NCBI RefSeq assembly: GCF_014649995.1
Contig: NZ_BMUC01000001.1
Location: 902,177-966,176 of the forward strand
Source of the DNA: Streptomyces griseoflavus
GTDB taxonomy: Bacteria; Actinomycetota; Actinomycetes; Streptomycetales; Streptomycetaceae
DNA: 64,000 bases
Direction: 5' to 3'
Part shown: positions 54,213-63,549 of the stretch, one piece after another
Layout of the letters: each line of letters begins with the position of its first letter
Numbering within the stretch: position 1 is the stretch's first letter
Made by a program: the position numbers and the translations under genes
The notes under the pieces: model-generated
Told to the model about the DNA's origin: nothing
Database searches by the model: none
What the model saw: the letters and a program-made list of their open reading frames with translations, nothing else

Positions 54213-54983
54213 GTGTCGGACCCGATGCGACCCCGCGCCGCTCTCCGTACCGCCGTGGTCTGGGAGGTCCTTCAGGACGCCCTGGAACGCCGGGTCCGGG
54301 CGACAGGACGACAGGCGCTCGACATCCTCGACACCGGCGGCGGCAGCGGCAACTTCGCCGTGCCCCTCGCCCGTCTCGGCCACCGGGTGACCGTCGTGGA
54401 CCCCAGCCCCAACGCCCTGTTCGCCCTGGAGCGCCGCGCGGCCGAGGAGGGTGTCGCCGACCGGGTCCGAGGCGTCCAGGGCGACGCCCACGGCCTCTTC
54501 GACGTGGCCGAGCGCGGCGGCTACGACGTCGTGCTCTGCCACGGCGTGCTGGAGTACGTCGACGACCCCGCCGAGGGCGTCCGCAACGCGGTGGCCGCGC
54601 TGCGCCCCGAGGGCGTCCTGAGCCTCCTCGCCTCGGGCCTGGGCGGCGCGGTACTCGCCCGCGCCCTCGCCGGTCACTTCACGGAGGCCAGGCAGGCGCT
54701 CGACGACCCGAACGGCCGATGGGGCACCGGCGACCCCATGCCGCGCCGCTTCACCGCCGAACAGCTCACCGCGCTGGTGGAGGGCGCGGGCCTGCGGATC
54801 GGCGCCGTGCACGGCGTACGGGTCTTCGCCGACCTCGTCCCCGGCGTGCTCGTGGACACCGAGCCGGGCGCCCTGGACGCCCTGCTGAGGCTGGAGGCCG
54901 CGGCGGCCGAGCTCGCCGCGTTCCACTCCGTGGCCACCCAGCTCCATGTGCTCGGTGAGACGCGAGAGGCCCGGGGGGCCTGA
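54213..54983 (+). CDS. SAM-dependent methyltransferase
   Basis: 256 aa from a GTG with GAGGAG upstream; a TAGGGT box at 54135-54140 gives a leader of about 70 nt. Class I methyltransferase: motif I DTGGGSGNFAVPLARLG, acidic motif II VVDPSP, motif IV VVLCHGVLEYV (CmoA/SmtA-like). Methyl acceptor unknown. It precedes the DUF3040 gene by 288 bp. Confidence 0.88.
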   Translation: MSDPMRPRAALRTAVVWEVLQDALERRVRATGRQALDILDTGGGSGNFAVPLARLGHRVTVVDPSPNALFALERRAAEEGVADRVRGVQGDAHGLFDVAERGGYDVVLCHGVLEYVDDPAEGVRNAVAALRPEGVLSLLASGLGGAVLARALAGHFTEARQALDDPNGRWGTGDPMPRRFTAEQLTALVEGAGLRIGAVHGVRVFADLVPGVLVDTEPGALDALLRLEAAAAELAAFHSVATQLHVLGETREARGA

Positions 54984-55271
54984 GCCGCGACCGGGGCGCG
55001 CCGCTGATCAGCGACGCGTCCGGCGGTCCCGCTGTGCATGGAGTGCGCCACAGGCCCCCCGAATGGCGGCTGGGCGCCGTATGATCGAGGGAGACCGCCC
55101 GGCATGACGGGCCGGCCGCCGGGGAATGAGAAGCCTCAGCGGGCCGGCACGTGGTGGTGGGTACCGGTTGGCCAATTGGCGTAGAGGGGCGGGTTTCACG
55201 GGGGCGATTCCCTGCCTATCCTGAAGGGACCCCCCGGGTCGCCCCGGCGACTGCACGATGAGGAGGACTCC

Positions 55272-55673
55272 GTGCCGCTCTCGGAGCACGAGCAGCGCAT
55301 GCTCGAGCAAATGGAGCGAGCGCTGTACGCCGAAGATCCCAAGTTCGCGACGGCGCTCGAGGGAAGCGGACTGCGTACGTACACCCGGCGACGGGTCTAC
55401 CAGGCGGTCGCGGGCTTCCTCGTGGGTATTGCGCTCCTCATGGCCGGTATGGTCGCCCAGCAGGTCTGGCTCAGTGTCGTGGGATTCCTCGTGATGCTGG
55501 GCTGCGCCGTACTCGCGGTGACCGGCTGGCGCAAGGCCCCCAAGCCGGGCGAGCAGGGCGCCGGTGCCGGTACCGCCCCGCAGGCGGGGCGTCAGGGAAG
55601 ACAGCGTCGCTCCATGATGAACCGCATCGAGGATCGGTGGCAGCGGCGCCGGGACGAGCAGGGCGGGCGCTAG
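55272..55673 (+). CDS. DUF3040 membrane protein
   Basis: 133 aa from a GTG with GAGGAGG 8 nt upstream. N-terminal PLSEHEQRMLEQMERAL motif defines DUF3040. Two membrane helices (about 45-62 and 66-84), then a basic Gly/Arg/Gln-rich tail. In mycobacteria a DUF3040 gene sits next to the division and cell wall cluster too. Function unknown. The 25 bp hairpin downstream closes it. TATCCT near 55217 is a possible -10. Confidence 0.87.
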   Translation: MPLSEHEQRMLEQMERALYAEDPKFATALEGSGLRTYTRRRVYQAVAGFLVGIALLMAGMVAQQVWLSVVGFLVMLGCAVLAVTGWRKAPKPGEQGAGAGTAPQAGRQGRQRRSMMNRIEDRWQRRRDEQGGR

Positions 55674-55693
55674 GTCCGCCCTCTGGCGCATCG

Positions 55694-55748
55694 AGACATG
55701 GTCGAGGGGGTGACCACCCGCGTGGTGGTCACCCCCTCGACCATGTCT
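55694..55748. terminator. 25 bp perfect bidirectional terminator
   Basis: AGACATGGTCGAGGGGGTGA plus CCACC (55694-55718) pairs without mismatch with 55724-55748 around a CGCGT loop. It separates the DUF3040 gene from the convergent transglutaminase operon. The other ~250 bp of this 328 bp gap show nothing else that I can support. Confidence 0.85.
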
Positions 55749-56001
55749 GCCTCAGGGCGGCCCGCGCTGCCGGGCCCTCCGCCCCGCGCTGCCGGCCCCG
55801 GACACCCGGCGCCCCTGTCCGGCCCGGGAGCGGCGCACCGCCCGCCACGAGGTGCCGCCCCGCTCTCGTCTCCGCTCCGGCGCGAGGCAGGCACTCCTTC
55901 CTGCCCGTCCATGGGCGCGACCGGCCGGCGGGACGCCCCGACCAAGCCCACGACGCCGCCCACGGGCCCGCGGTGATGACCCGCGGACCCGTGGGCCGCT
56001 G

Positions 56002-58389
56002 TCAGCCCTGCTGGCGGGACGGGCGGCGCCAGGCCGGGCGGAAGGACAGCAGGCGGGCCCGCAGGTCCGACCACCGGGCCGACAGCGCCCAGGCGACCCG
56101 GACCACCGACCGCGGCGCCAGAACCGCGCGCAGCCGTTCCCGCCGGCCGGCCGAGGCACGCAGCCCCGCGATCACCCGGCGCACCTCGTCGGCCAGACCC
56201 GCCACCGGCCGCGGTCGCGGCGCGTAGAGGATCTGCTCCACCGCGTCGGCGACCCGGTGCACCGCAGTCGCCGCGTCCTGGTCGAGACGGCCCAGCCGCA
56301 CGATCCGGGCGGCCGCGCCACGCGGGGTCAGCGACTCGTCCGGCGAGATGCCGTGGTCCCACGCGGTGTCCGTCAGCTCGTCCCACAGGGCCAGCACGTA
56401 CGGCGCCGCGTCCGCCTCCGACCGGCCGTGCCCGCCGAGCCGCACCGCCCGGACGCGCAGCCGCCACAGCACCGGCGACAGCGGCAGCGCCAGCACGGCG
56501 AGACCGGCCAGCGCCCACAGCAGCAGCCCGTACCACTTCGGTCCGTCACCGCCCGCGGGCAGCGCCACCTGCGGCGATTCGCTGCCGCACCCGTCCAGCC
56601 TCCTGCGCTCCGGCGAGCAGCTCTCGCTCTGCGAGGGCGCCGCGGACGACTCCTCCGGCGCGGCCTGGGACGGCCGGGCCGGATCGGGCACCGAACTGTC
56701 GGCGGCCTCCGGCACGGTGTACGACGGTGTCGAACCCCGGGTCGGGGTCGGCTCGAAGCGGGTCCAGCCCACGCCCTCGAAGTACAGCTCCGGCCAGGCG
56801 TGCGCGTCCCTCAGCCCGACCGCGACCGTGCCGTCCGCCTGCGGGGTGCCGGGCGCGAAACCCACCGCGACCCGCGCCGGAATGCCCAGCGAGCGGGCCA
56901 TCGACGCCATGGCGAAGGAGTAGTGCACACAGAAGCCCTGCTTGTCCCGCAGGAAACGAGCGATCGCCTGCGAACCGCTGCCGACGTCGACCTGGGTGTC
57001 GTACTCGAACCCGCCGTTCAGCGTGAAGTACTCCTGGAGCTTGACCGCCTGGTCGTAGGCGCTGTCCGCGCCCGCGGTGACGTCACGGGCCGTCCGCGAC
57101 ACCACGGCCGGCAGTGAATCCGGCAGCTCGGTGTACTCGCGCTTCATGGCGGGCGACGGCTCCGGCGCGGCGGCCAGCTGCTCGGCGGTGGGCCGCACGT
57201 CGAGGCTGCGCACCTCGTACGACAGACCGCGGGTGTCCTGGCCGTGGTCGCCGACCAGGGTCATGCCGACGGGCTCGTAACGCCACTTGCCGCGGATGCT
57301 CACCCCGCTCGGCGGGTACGGCATCGGCAGCCAGGTCTGGCCGTACCAGTCGGCGGTCGAGATCGTCGTGCCGACCTCGGTGCGCCCGATGTCGGGGCCG
57401 AGGCCGGGCGGGGTCGGGAAGCGGTTGTCGGGCACCGTCGTGATGGACCGCTTCGACGGCTTCCACGTGGTGCCGTCGAAGTCGTCCAGGGACACGATCC
57501 GCAGGTACAGGTCCGACACGTCCGCCATCTCGGAGCGCACCGACAGCACCTGGCGGTCCTCGTCCACGTTCAGCGAGTCGCGCAGCGACACCAGCGGGTT
57601 CACCGCGGAGATCGTGCCGCCCCCGCCGCCGCCCGAGCCGACGCCCGAACCGGTGGGGTCCAGCAGGCCGCCGTTCATCGCGGGCAGGCCCAGCGGCACC
57701 ACCAGGGCGATGCCGACCGCGAGCACACCGATCCGGCGCCCGGTGCGCACCGGCGCGACGGCACCCGGCTGGTCCTGGCCCGGGCCGCGCGCCGTGCCGC
57801 TGAACACCCGGCCCCACTGGGAGAGCCGCTCGCGCCCCTCGGCGAGCAGCAGCATCAGATAACCGGCCGCCGCCAGCAGGAACCACAGCCAGTCGATGCC
57901 GTTGTCGGACAGTCCCGCGGCCACCGAGTACAGGGCGAGCAGGGGGAGCCCGGCCGGGGCCGCGCTGCGGAAGGTCACCGCCAGGGTGTCCACCAGCAGG
58001 CCGATCACCAGGACCCCGCCGACCAGCATCAGCCGGATGCCGTCGGACAGCGGTGCCGGGATCGCGAACCGGTTGACGTCGTCGGCGCCCTGCTCCAGCA
58101 GCTCGGCGAAGAAGCCGAAGGCGTCCGGCCCGGGTATCAGCCCCGCCAGGGCGTGCTCACGCGCGAAGAACAGGGTCAGCAGCATCAGCGTCACGAGGAC
58201 CTGCGCCGCCACGGTCACCGGCCGCGCCAGCGGTATCCGCCGGGCCGCCGCGCCCACGCCCGACTGCACGCCCAGCAGCAGCGCCGACTGGACGATCCAG
58301 GTCGCCGAGTCGACCAGCGGCAGCAGGGCGCACGCCGCCATGAGTGTGGCCGCCCACGCACAGAGGGCCAGCCTCGCCCGCCCGCTCAT
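56002..58389 (-). CDS. transglutaminase-like membrane protein (TgpA / DUF3488 family)
   Basis: 795 aa from the ATG of GTGATG that overlaps the stop of the DUF58 gene. Six or seven N-terminal membrane helices (about 10-210), an extracellular region with the transglutaminase core (QGFCVHYSFAMASMARSLG with the Cys, then LRDAHAWPELYFEGVGW with His-Asp), a Ser/Pro-rich stretch, another membrane helix and a cytoplasmic C-terminal domain (DUF4129-like). Third gene of the MoxR-DUF58-TgpA operon, of wide occurrence in bacteria; the substrate is unknown. Confidence 0.92.
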   Translation of the reverse strand: MSGRARLALCAWAATLMAACALLPLVDSATWIVQSALLLGVQSGVGAAARRIPLARPVTVAAQVLVTLMLLTLFFAREHALAGLIPGPDAFGFFAELLEQGADDVNRFAIPAPLSDGIRLMLVGGVLVIGLLVDTLAVTFRSAAPAGLPLLALYSVAAGLSDNGIDWLWFLLAAAGYLMLLLAEGRERLSQWGRVFSGTARGPGQDQPGAVAPVRTGRRIGVLAVGIALVVPLGLPAMNGGLLDPTGSGVGSGGGGGGTISAVNPLVSLRDSLNVDEDRQVLSVRSEMADVSDLYLRIVSLDDFDGTTWKPSKRSITTVPDNRFPTPPGLGPDIGRTEVGTTISTADWYGQTWLPMPYPPSGVSIRGKWRYEPVGMTLVGDHGQDTRGLSYEVRSLDVRPTAEQLAAAPEPSPAMKREYTELPDSLPAVVSRTARDVTAGADSAYDQAVKLQEYFTLNGGFEYDTQVDVGSGSQAIARFLRDKQGFCVHYSFAMASMARSLGIPARVAVGFAPGTPQADGTVAVGLRDAHAWPELYFEGVGWTRFEPTPTRGSTPSYTVPEAADSSVPDPARPSQAAPEESSAAPSQSESCSPERRRLDGCGSESPQVALPAGGDGPKWYGLLLWALAGLAVLALPLSPVLWRLRVRAVRLGGHGRSEADAAPYVLALWDELTDTAWDHGISPDESLTPRGAAARIVRLGRLDQDAATAVHRVADAVEQILYAPRPRPVAGLADEVRRVIAGLRASAGRRERLRAVLAPRSVVRVAWALSARWSDLRARLLSFRPAWRRPSRQQG

Positions 58390-59750
58390 CACGGTCCCTC
58401 CCCACCGCTCGCCGCGGCCAGGCCCGACCGCTCCCGGTCCGCCTGCCGCCACAGCTCGTCCAGCGAGGCACCCCGCGGCACTCCCAGGGCGGTCCAGCCC
58501 GCCTCGCGCAGCATCCGCAGCCGCTCCTCGCCCTCGTCCGACGGGCCGGGCACCTCGGCCGGTTCGCGCAGCCAGGCCCCGCTGTCCAGGACGAACGCCA
58601 GGGCGCCGCCGCTGCGGTGACGCATCCGGGCCAGCACCGCGGCCTGCTCCTCGTCGAGGTCGCCGAGGAAGGCCACCAACAGCCCCTCCCCGCCACCGCG
58701 CAGCACGTCGTAGGCACGGGACAGCCCGTCCTCGTCGGAGTGGTCCACCACGGCGAGGGTGTCCATCATCAGCCCGGCCGCGTCCGCCGACTCCTGGTTC
58801 GCCCCCGCGAAACCGTCGGACCCCTCACCCGGCACCGACGTGCCGGTGTCGGTCAGCAGCCGCACCGAGAAGCCCCGCTCCAGCATGTGCACCAGCACCG
58901 AGGCCGCGCCGGACACCGCCCACTCGAACGCCGAGTCCGGTCCCGCGCCCTCGTAGGCCACGGCCCGGGTGTCCAGCAGCACCGTGCACCCGGCGCGCTG
59001 CGGCTGCTCCTCGCGGCGCACCATCAGCTCGCCGTAGCGGGCGGTGGAACGCCAGTGCACCCGGCGCAGGTCGTCGCCGTAGCGGTAGCCGCGCGGGATC
59101 ACGTCGTCCTCGCCGGCCAGGGCCAGCGACCGCTGCCGCCCGTCCCCGTACCCCTTCGCCTCGCCGCTCAGCCGCACCGGCGGCAGCGGCTCCACGCGCG
59201 GGATCACCGTCAGCGTGTCGTACGTGGAGAAGGACCGGGTCAGCTCGCACATCCCGAACGGGTCGGACAGCCGCAGTTGCAGCGGGCCCAGCGGGTAGCG
59301 GCCGCGCAGGTCGGAGCGGACCCGGTAGGACACCTCGCGGCGGCCGCCCGCCTCCACCCGGTCCAGCACGAACCGCGGACGCGGACCGAGCACGTACGGC
59401 ACCCGGTCCTGGAGCATCAGCAGGCCCGTGGGCAGCCGGGAGACGTTGTCCATCCGCAGGTGCACCCGTGACTCGGAGCCGGCGGGCACCCGCCCCGGGG
59501 AGAGCCGGCGGCTGCCGGCGACACGGTAGCGGGTGCGGTACAGCACCCCCGCGCACACCAGCGGCAGGACCGCCAGCAGCAGCCCCACCCGCAGCAGATC
59601 GCTCTGCCCGAGCACGTACGCGCAGACCGCGGCGGCCACACCGGCCGCCAGGAAGGAACGCCCGCGGGTGGTGAGCCCCGCCAGGGCGGTCCTGACGCCG
59701 CTCCGGTCGCCCCTGTCGCCCTCGGCGTGGGCCGCGCCGGGGGCGGTCAT
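58389..59750 (-). CDS. DUF58 family protein (VWA-like)
   Basis: 453 aa from the ATG of a GTGATG overlapping the MoxR stop (the GTG 3 bp earlier is equally possible). Two N-terminal membrane helices (about 30-75), then the DUF58 core: GYRYGDDLRRVHWRSTAR and VRREEQPQRAGCTVLLDTRA. It is the usual partner of MoxR ATPases and TgpA-type proteins. Both ends of the gene overlap its neighbours, so the three are translationally coupled. Confidence 0.92.
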   Translation of the reverse strand: MTAPGAAHAEGDRGDRSGVRTALAGLTTRGRSFLAAGVAAAVCAYVLGQSDLLRVGLLLAVLPLVCAGVLYRTRYRVAGSRRLSPGRVPAGSESRVHLRMDNVSRLPTGLLMLQDRVPYVLGPRPRFVLDRVEAGGRREVSYRVRSDLRGRYPLGPLQLRLSDPFGMCELTRSFSTYDTLTVIPRVEPLPPVRLSGEAKGYGDGRQRSLALAGEDDVIPRGYRYGDDLRRVHWRSTARYGELMVRREEQPQRAGCTVLLDTRAVAYEGAGPDSAFEWAVSGAASVLVHMLERGFSVRLLTDTGTSVPGEGSDGFAGANQESADAAGLMMDTLAVVDHSDEDGLSRAYDVLRGGGEGLLVAFLGDLDEEQAAVLARMRHRSGGALAFVLDSGAWLREPAEVPGPSDEGEERLRMLREAGWTALGVPRGASLDELWRQADRERSGLAAASGGEGP

Positions 59751-60787
59751 CACAGCCTCCGGGGCGGCTGCTGGCCGTAGTCCGGGCCACCGCGGCCCAG
59801 ACCGAACCCGCTCGGCCGGCCGGCCGCCGCGGGCACCGGCGTGCGCTGCAGGATCTCCTGCACCACCTGCTCGGAGGTACGGCGGTTGAGCTGGGCCTGC
59901 GCGGTGGGCAGCAGCCGGTGGGCGAGCACGGCGACGGCGAGCGCCTGCACGTCGTCCGGCAGCGCGTACTCCCGGCCGCTGAGGGCCGCGGACGCCTTCG
60001 CCGCGCGCAGCAGGTGCAGCGTCGCGCGCGGCGAGGCGCCGAGTCTCAGGTCGGGGTGCGAGCGCGTGGCGGCCACCAGGTCCACCGTGTACCGCCGGAC
60101 CGCCTCGGACACGTGCACCCCGCGCACCGCCTCGACCAGCTTCACGATCTCGTGCGCGTGCGCCACCGGCTGGAGGTCCTCCAGCGGGGAGGGACCGCCG
60201 TGCACGTCCAGCATCTGCAACTCGGCCTCGGCGCTCGGGTAACCGACCGAGACACGGGCCATGAAGCGGTCGCGCTGGGCCTCCGGCAGCGGGTAGGTGC
60301 CCTCCATCTCGACCGGGTTCTGTGTCGCCACGACCATGAACGGGCTGGGCAGCTCGTAGGTCTTGCCGTCGATGGTGACCTGGCGCTCCTCCATCGACTC
60401 CAGCAGCGCGGACTGCGTCTTCGGCGACGCGCGGTTGATCTCGTCGCCGATCACCACCTGCGCGAAGATGGCTCCCGGCTTGAACTCGAAGTCACGGCGC
60501 TGCTGGTCCCAGATGGACACACCCGTGATGTCCGAGGGCAGCAGGTCCGGTGTGAACTGGATCCGCCGCACCGAACAGTCGATCGACCGCGCCAGTGCCT
60601 TGGCCAGCATCGTCTTGCCGACGCCGGGGACATCCTCGATGAGCAGATGTCCCTCGGCGAGCAGCACGGTCAGCGAGAGCCGTACGACCTCGGGCTTTCC
60701 CTCGATCACGCCTTCCACCGAACTCCGCACGCGCTCCACCACGGCGGTCAGATCAGTGAGGCTCGCTCGATCGTCATAGGTCGTCAC
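59750..60787 (-). CDS. MoxR family AAA+ ATPase
   Basis: 345 aa from a GTG (VTTYDDR) with GAGGAGG 7 nt upstream. Walker A DVPGVGKTMLAKALA, Walker B VVIGDEINRA, sensor 1 ATQNPVEMEGTYPLPEAQ and arginine finger region RDRFMARVSVG. Acts as a chaperone for partner protein maturation with the two genes downstream. First gene of the operon; a 262 bp spacer with no gene separates it from the carbonic anhydrase gene. Confidence 0.95.
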   Translation of the reverse strand: MTTYDDRASLTDLTAVVERVRSSVEGVIEGKPEVVRLSLTVLLAEGHLLIEDVPGVGKTMLAKALARSIDCSVRRIQFTPDLLPSDITGVSIWDQQRRDFEFKPGAIFAQVVIGDEINRASPKTQSALLESMEERQVTIDGKTYELPSPFMVVATQNPVEMEGTYPLPEAQRDRFMARVSVGYPSAEAELQMLDVHGGPSPLEDLQPVAHAHEIVKLVEAVRGVHVSEAVRRYTVDLVAATRSHPDLRLGASPRATLHLLRAAKASAALSGREYALPDDVQALAVAVLAHRLLPTAQAQLNRRTSEQVVQEILQRTPVPAAAGRPSGFGLGRGGPDYGQQPPRRL

Positions 60788-61049
60788 CCGGCCCTCCTCG
60801 GCCTTTCCCCGCGCTCCGGCAAGGAGCGGGGTCACCCCAAATGTCCCGGGCCGACGCCTTGCTGTGCGGACCGGCCCACCCCGAATCACGGACACCACGC
60901 GGGAAAAGTTCCGCGTGGCGCCCCTCACGCATTCTTGCCGCCGTTACCGATTCGTGTCACTCGCCTGTGGACAACTGACAGCGATATGTCAGGTCCTACG
61001 ACCGGGAACGGCTCCGGAACTCACAGCAGCTCCGGGACGGGCGGCCAGG

Positions 61050-61592
61050 TCAGGCGGGGTCGACCTCGCGCAGCAGCCCCGACTTCACGTCGAAGACGAA
61101 TCCGCGCACGTCATCGGTGTGCAGCAGGAACGGGGAGGTCCGCACCCGCTGCATCGACTGGCGCACGTCCTGGTCGACGTCCCGGAAGGCCTCCACGGCC
61201 CAGGCGGGGCGCTGGCCCACCTCCATCTCCAGGTCGTGCCGGAACTCCTCGGTGAGGGATTCCAGACCGCAGTTGGTGTGGTGGATGAGGACGACGCTGC
61301 GGGTGCCGAGCGCCCGCTGGCTGATGGTCAGCGAGCGGATCACGTCGTCGGTGACGACGCCGCCCGCGTTGCGGATGGTGTGGCAGTCGCCGAGCGAGAG
61401 GCCCAGCGCGTCGTGGAGGTCCAGGCGTGCGTCCATGCAGGCGACCACGGCCACGTGCAGCACGGGGCGGGCGTCCATGCCGGGGTCGGTGAAGGCGGAC
61501 GCGTACTGCTCGTTGGCCTTGACCAGGCGGTCGGTGACCGAGCCGGGGGCGGCGTTCGCGGAGCCTGCGGGAACCGATGCGGAAGTCGTCAT
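61050..61592 (-). CDS. beta-class carbonic anhydrase
   Basis: 180 aa if started at the second ATG (an ATG two codons upstream gives 182). Zinc ligands are Cys52 and Asp54 in ACMDARLD, His105 and Cys108 in HHTNCG. The compact size with TIRNAGG and this motif is the Rv1284-like beta-CA type. It interconverts CO2 and bicarbonate. TAACGT at 61605-61600 on the minus strand ends 7 nt before the second ATG, which favours it as a leaderless start. ACAACA-8-TGTTGT at 61649-61668 is a possible operator. Confidence 0.9.
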   Translation of the reverse strand: MTTSASVPAGSANAAPGSVTDRLVKANEQYASAFTDPGMDARPVLHVAVVACMDARLDLHDALGLSLGDCHTIRNAGGVVTDDVIRSLTISQRALGTRSVVLIHHTNCGLESLTEEFRHDLEMEVGQRPAWAVEAFRDVDQDVRQSMQRVRTSPFLLHTDDVRGFVFDVKSGLLREVDPA

Positions 61593-61767
61593 ACTCATGA
61601 CGTTAATGGTCAGCAGGGTGCCGGGCCCGTTGTGAGACGGGACAAAGAACAACAGAGATCCTTGTTGTGAGCTAATCCACAGCAGTGGTGTGACTCGCCA
61701 CCCGGGAACGATCCGCCCGCCGCGTCCCCCGTCCCCTGGCGCGGGCCGCGACGCGCAGGCCGGTTGA

Positions 61768-61795
61768 TTGACCGGGCGGGGGCGTGGACTAAAGT
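61768..61795 (+). promoter_or_regulatory. promoter of the rsmH-ftsL-ftsI cluster
   Basis: TTGACC (61768-61773) and TAAAGT (61790-61795) with a 16 bp spacer. The predicted start near 61802 gives a leader of about 210 nt. Confidence 0.6.
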
Positions 61796-61801
61796 GACGC
61801 C

Positions 61802-62005
61802 CGGCGGGAGGCGAGAGAGCCCGCCGCACCGAAGTCCCCCGGAGGCCCCCGGCCACGACCAGGGGACCTCCCCGCGTGCGCGGAGCGTACGTACGGCTCG
61901 GCCTCCTCCCGCCGCCGCTGGGCCGACGCCTTCCGGCGCCGGCTCCCCTTCCCACCGGGGGAGGGCGGGGACCCGGCGGTGCGTGACGCCGCGCCGGATC
62001 TGAGA
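61802..62005 (+). ncRNA. structured leader of rsmH, candidate mraW RNA motif
   Basis: No ORF is supported in this 210 nt leader. Pairing includes a long-range stem CGGCGGGAG/CTCCCGCCG (61802-61810 with 61906-61914) and a hairpin CTCCCC/GGGGAG (61933-61938 with 61948-61953) with a C-rich loop. An mraW RNA motif has been described upstream of mraW (rsmH) in actinobacteria; I compare by position and general form only. Confidence 0.4.
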
Positions 62006-62012
62006 GGGCCCC

Positions 62013-62969
62013 TTGAGTCAGAGTCGACACGTCCCGGTGATGCTCCAGCGGTGCCTGGACCTGTTGGCACCCGCGCTGGAGCGGCCCGGAGCGGTGGTGG
62101 TCGACTGCACCCTCGGCCTCGGCGGCCACAGCGAGGCCCTGCTCCAGCGGTTCCCCGAGGCCCGGCTCGTGGCCCTGGACCGCGACAAGGAAGCCCTGCG
62201 CCTGTCCGGCGAGCGGCTCGCCCCCTTCGGCGAGCGGGCCACCCTGGTGCACGCCGTCTACGACGAGCTCCCCGACGTGCTCGACCGCCTCGGCGTCCCG
62301 CGCGTCCATGGCGTCCTGTTCGACCTCGGGGTCTCCTCCATGCAGCTCGACGAGGCCGACCGCGGCTTCGCCTACGCCCAGGACGCCCCGCTCGACATGC
62401 GCATGGACCAGACCACCGGGGTGAGCGCGGCCGAGGTCCTCAACACCTACCCGCCCGGTGAGCTCGTCCGCATCCTGCGCGCCTACGGCGAGGAGAAGCA
62501 GGCCAAGCGGATCGTGGCCGCCGTCGTGCGCGAGCGCGAGAAGGAGCCGTTCACCAACAGCGCGCGCCTGGTCGAGCTGATCCGTGACGCGCTGCCGCAG
62601 GCCGCCAAGCGCACCGGCGGCAACCCGGCCAAGCGCACCTTCCAGGCCCTGCGGATCGAGGTCAACGGCGAGTTGTCGGTGCTGGAGCGGGCGATCCCGG
62701 CGGCCGTGAAGGCCCTCGACGTGGGCGGGCGGATCGCCGTGCTGGCGTACCACTCGCTGGAGGACCGTCTCGTCAAGCAGGTCTTCGCGGCCGGCGCCGC
62801 CACCACCGCCCCGCCCGGACTGCCGGTCGTCCCCGAGCAGTACCAGCCCCGGCTCAAGCTGCTCACGCGCGGTGCCGAACTTCCCACCGAGGAGGAGATC
62901 GCCGAGAACCGCCGCGCGGCCCCCGCGCGGCTGCGCGGCGCCGAACGGATCCGGGCGGACGTCGGCTAG
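62013..62969 (+). CDS. rsmH: 16S rRNA (cytosine(1402)-N4)-methyltransferase
   Basis: 318 aa from a TTG ([11 protein letters not shown]) with GAGAGGG upstream. Motif [20 protein letters not shown], then [17 protein letters not shown] and [16 protein letters not shown], all hallmarks of RsmH/MraW. First gene of the division and cell wall (dcw) cluster here; no mraZ was seen in front of it. Confidence 0.96.
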   Translation: MSQSRHVPVMLQRCLDLLAPALERPGAVVVDCTLGLGGHSEALLQRFPEARLVALDRDKEALRLSGERLAPFGERATLVHAVYDELPDVLDRLGVPRVHGVLFDLGVSSMQLDEADRGFAYAQDAPLDMRMDQTTGVSAAEVLNTYPPGELVRILRAYGEEKQAKRIVAAVVREREKEPFTNSARLVELIRDALPQAAKRTGGNPAKRTFQALRIEVNGELSVLERAIPAAVKALDVGGRIAVLAYHSLEDRLVKQVFAAGAATTAPPGLPVVPEQYQPRLKLLTRGAELPTEEEIAENRRAAPARLRGAERIRADVG

Positions 62970-63039
62970 GCACGGACGGCACGTGAGGCGGGTGACGGGC
63001 CGGGCACACGGTGGGACGAGCGAACCCAGGGGAGCGTGA

Positions 63040-63549
63040 GTGAGCAGGAAACCCGAACCGCGGGGACGGCCCGAGCTGAGGGGACGGGCGGCCCGGCTCG
63101 CGCAGCTCCTGCCCACCGGCCGCGCCCAGGCGGCCCGCACCCCCTTCGTCCTCCTCGTCGTGCTGCTCCTCGGCGGTGGTCTGATCGGCCTGCTGGTGCT
63201 GAACTCCGCGCTCAGCGAGGGTGCCTTCCAGCTCGACGACCTCCAGCGGGAGACCAAGGACCTCACCGACGAGGAACAGGCCCTGCAGCGGGACATCGAC
63301 GCCTACTCCGCACCCGACGCCCTCCAGCGCCGCGCCCGCGAACTCGGCATGGTGCCAGGCGGCGACCCCGCCTTCCTGGACGCCGACGGCAAGGTCAGGG
63401 GCGTACCCAGCGCCGCCTCCGCCGTCCGCGCCCCCCTGGTCCTCGCCCCCGAGGCGCTGGCCACCGCGACGGCCCCGCCCCCCACCGGGGCGCCGGGCCC
63501 GTCGGCGGCCGCCCCCTCCTCCGCATCGACCCCGACTCCCGGCAGGTGA
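63040..63549 (+). CDS. ftsL: cell division protein FtsL
   Basis: 169 aa from a GTG after GGGGAGCG. Short basic N-terminus, one membrane helix (about 27-49), then a periplasmic coiled coil (QLDDLQRETKDLTDEEQALQ) ending in ARELGMVPGG. The tail of about 60 residues rich in Ala/Pro/Thr is longer than in most FtsL. It acts with FtsB/DivIC at the septum. Its stop overlaps the ftsI start (GTGA). Confidence 0.93.
   Translation: MSRKPEPRGRPELRGRAARLAQLLPTGRAQAARTPFVLLVVLLLGGGLIGLLVLNSALSEGAFQLDDLQRETKDLTDEEQALQRDIDAYSAPDALQRRARELGMVPGGDPAFLDADGKVRGVPSAASAVRAPLVLAPEALATATAPPPTGAPGPSAAAPSSASTPTPGR

Noticed and set aside
61593-63296. Upstream extension of the carbonic anhydrase ORF on the minus strand across rsmH
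   Set aside because: Antisense of rsmH; no RBS, no family match. The enzyme starts at 61592 or 61598.
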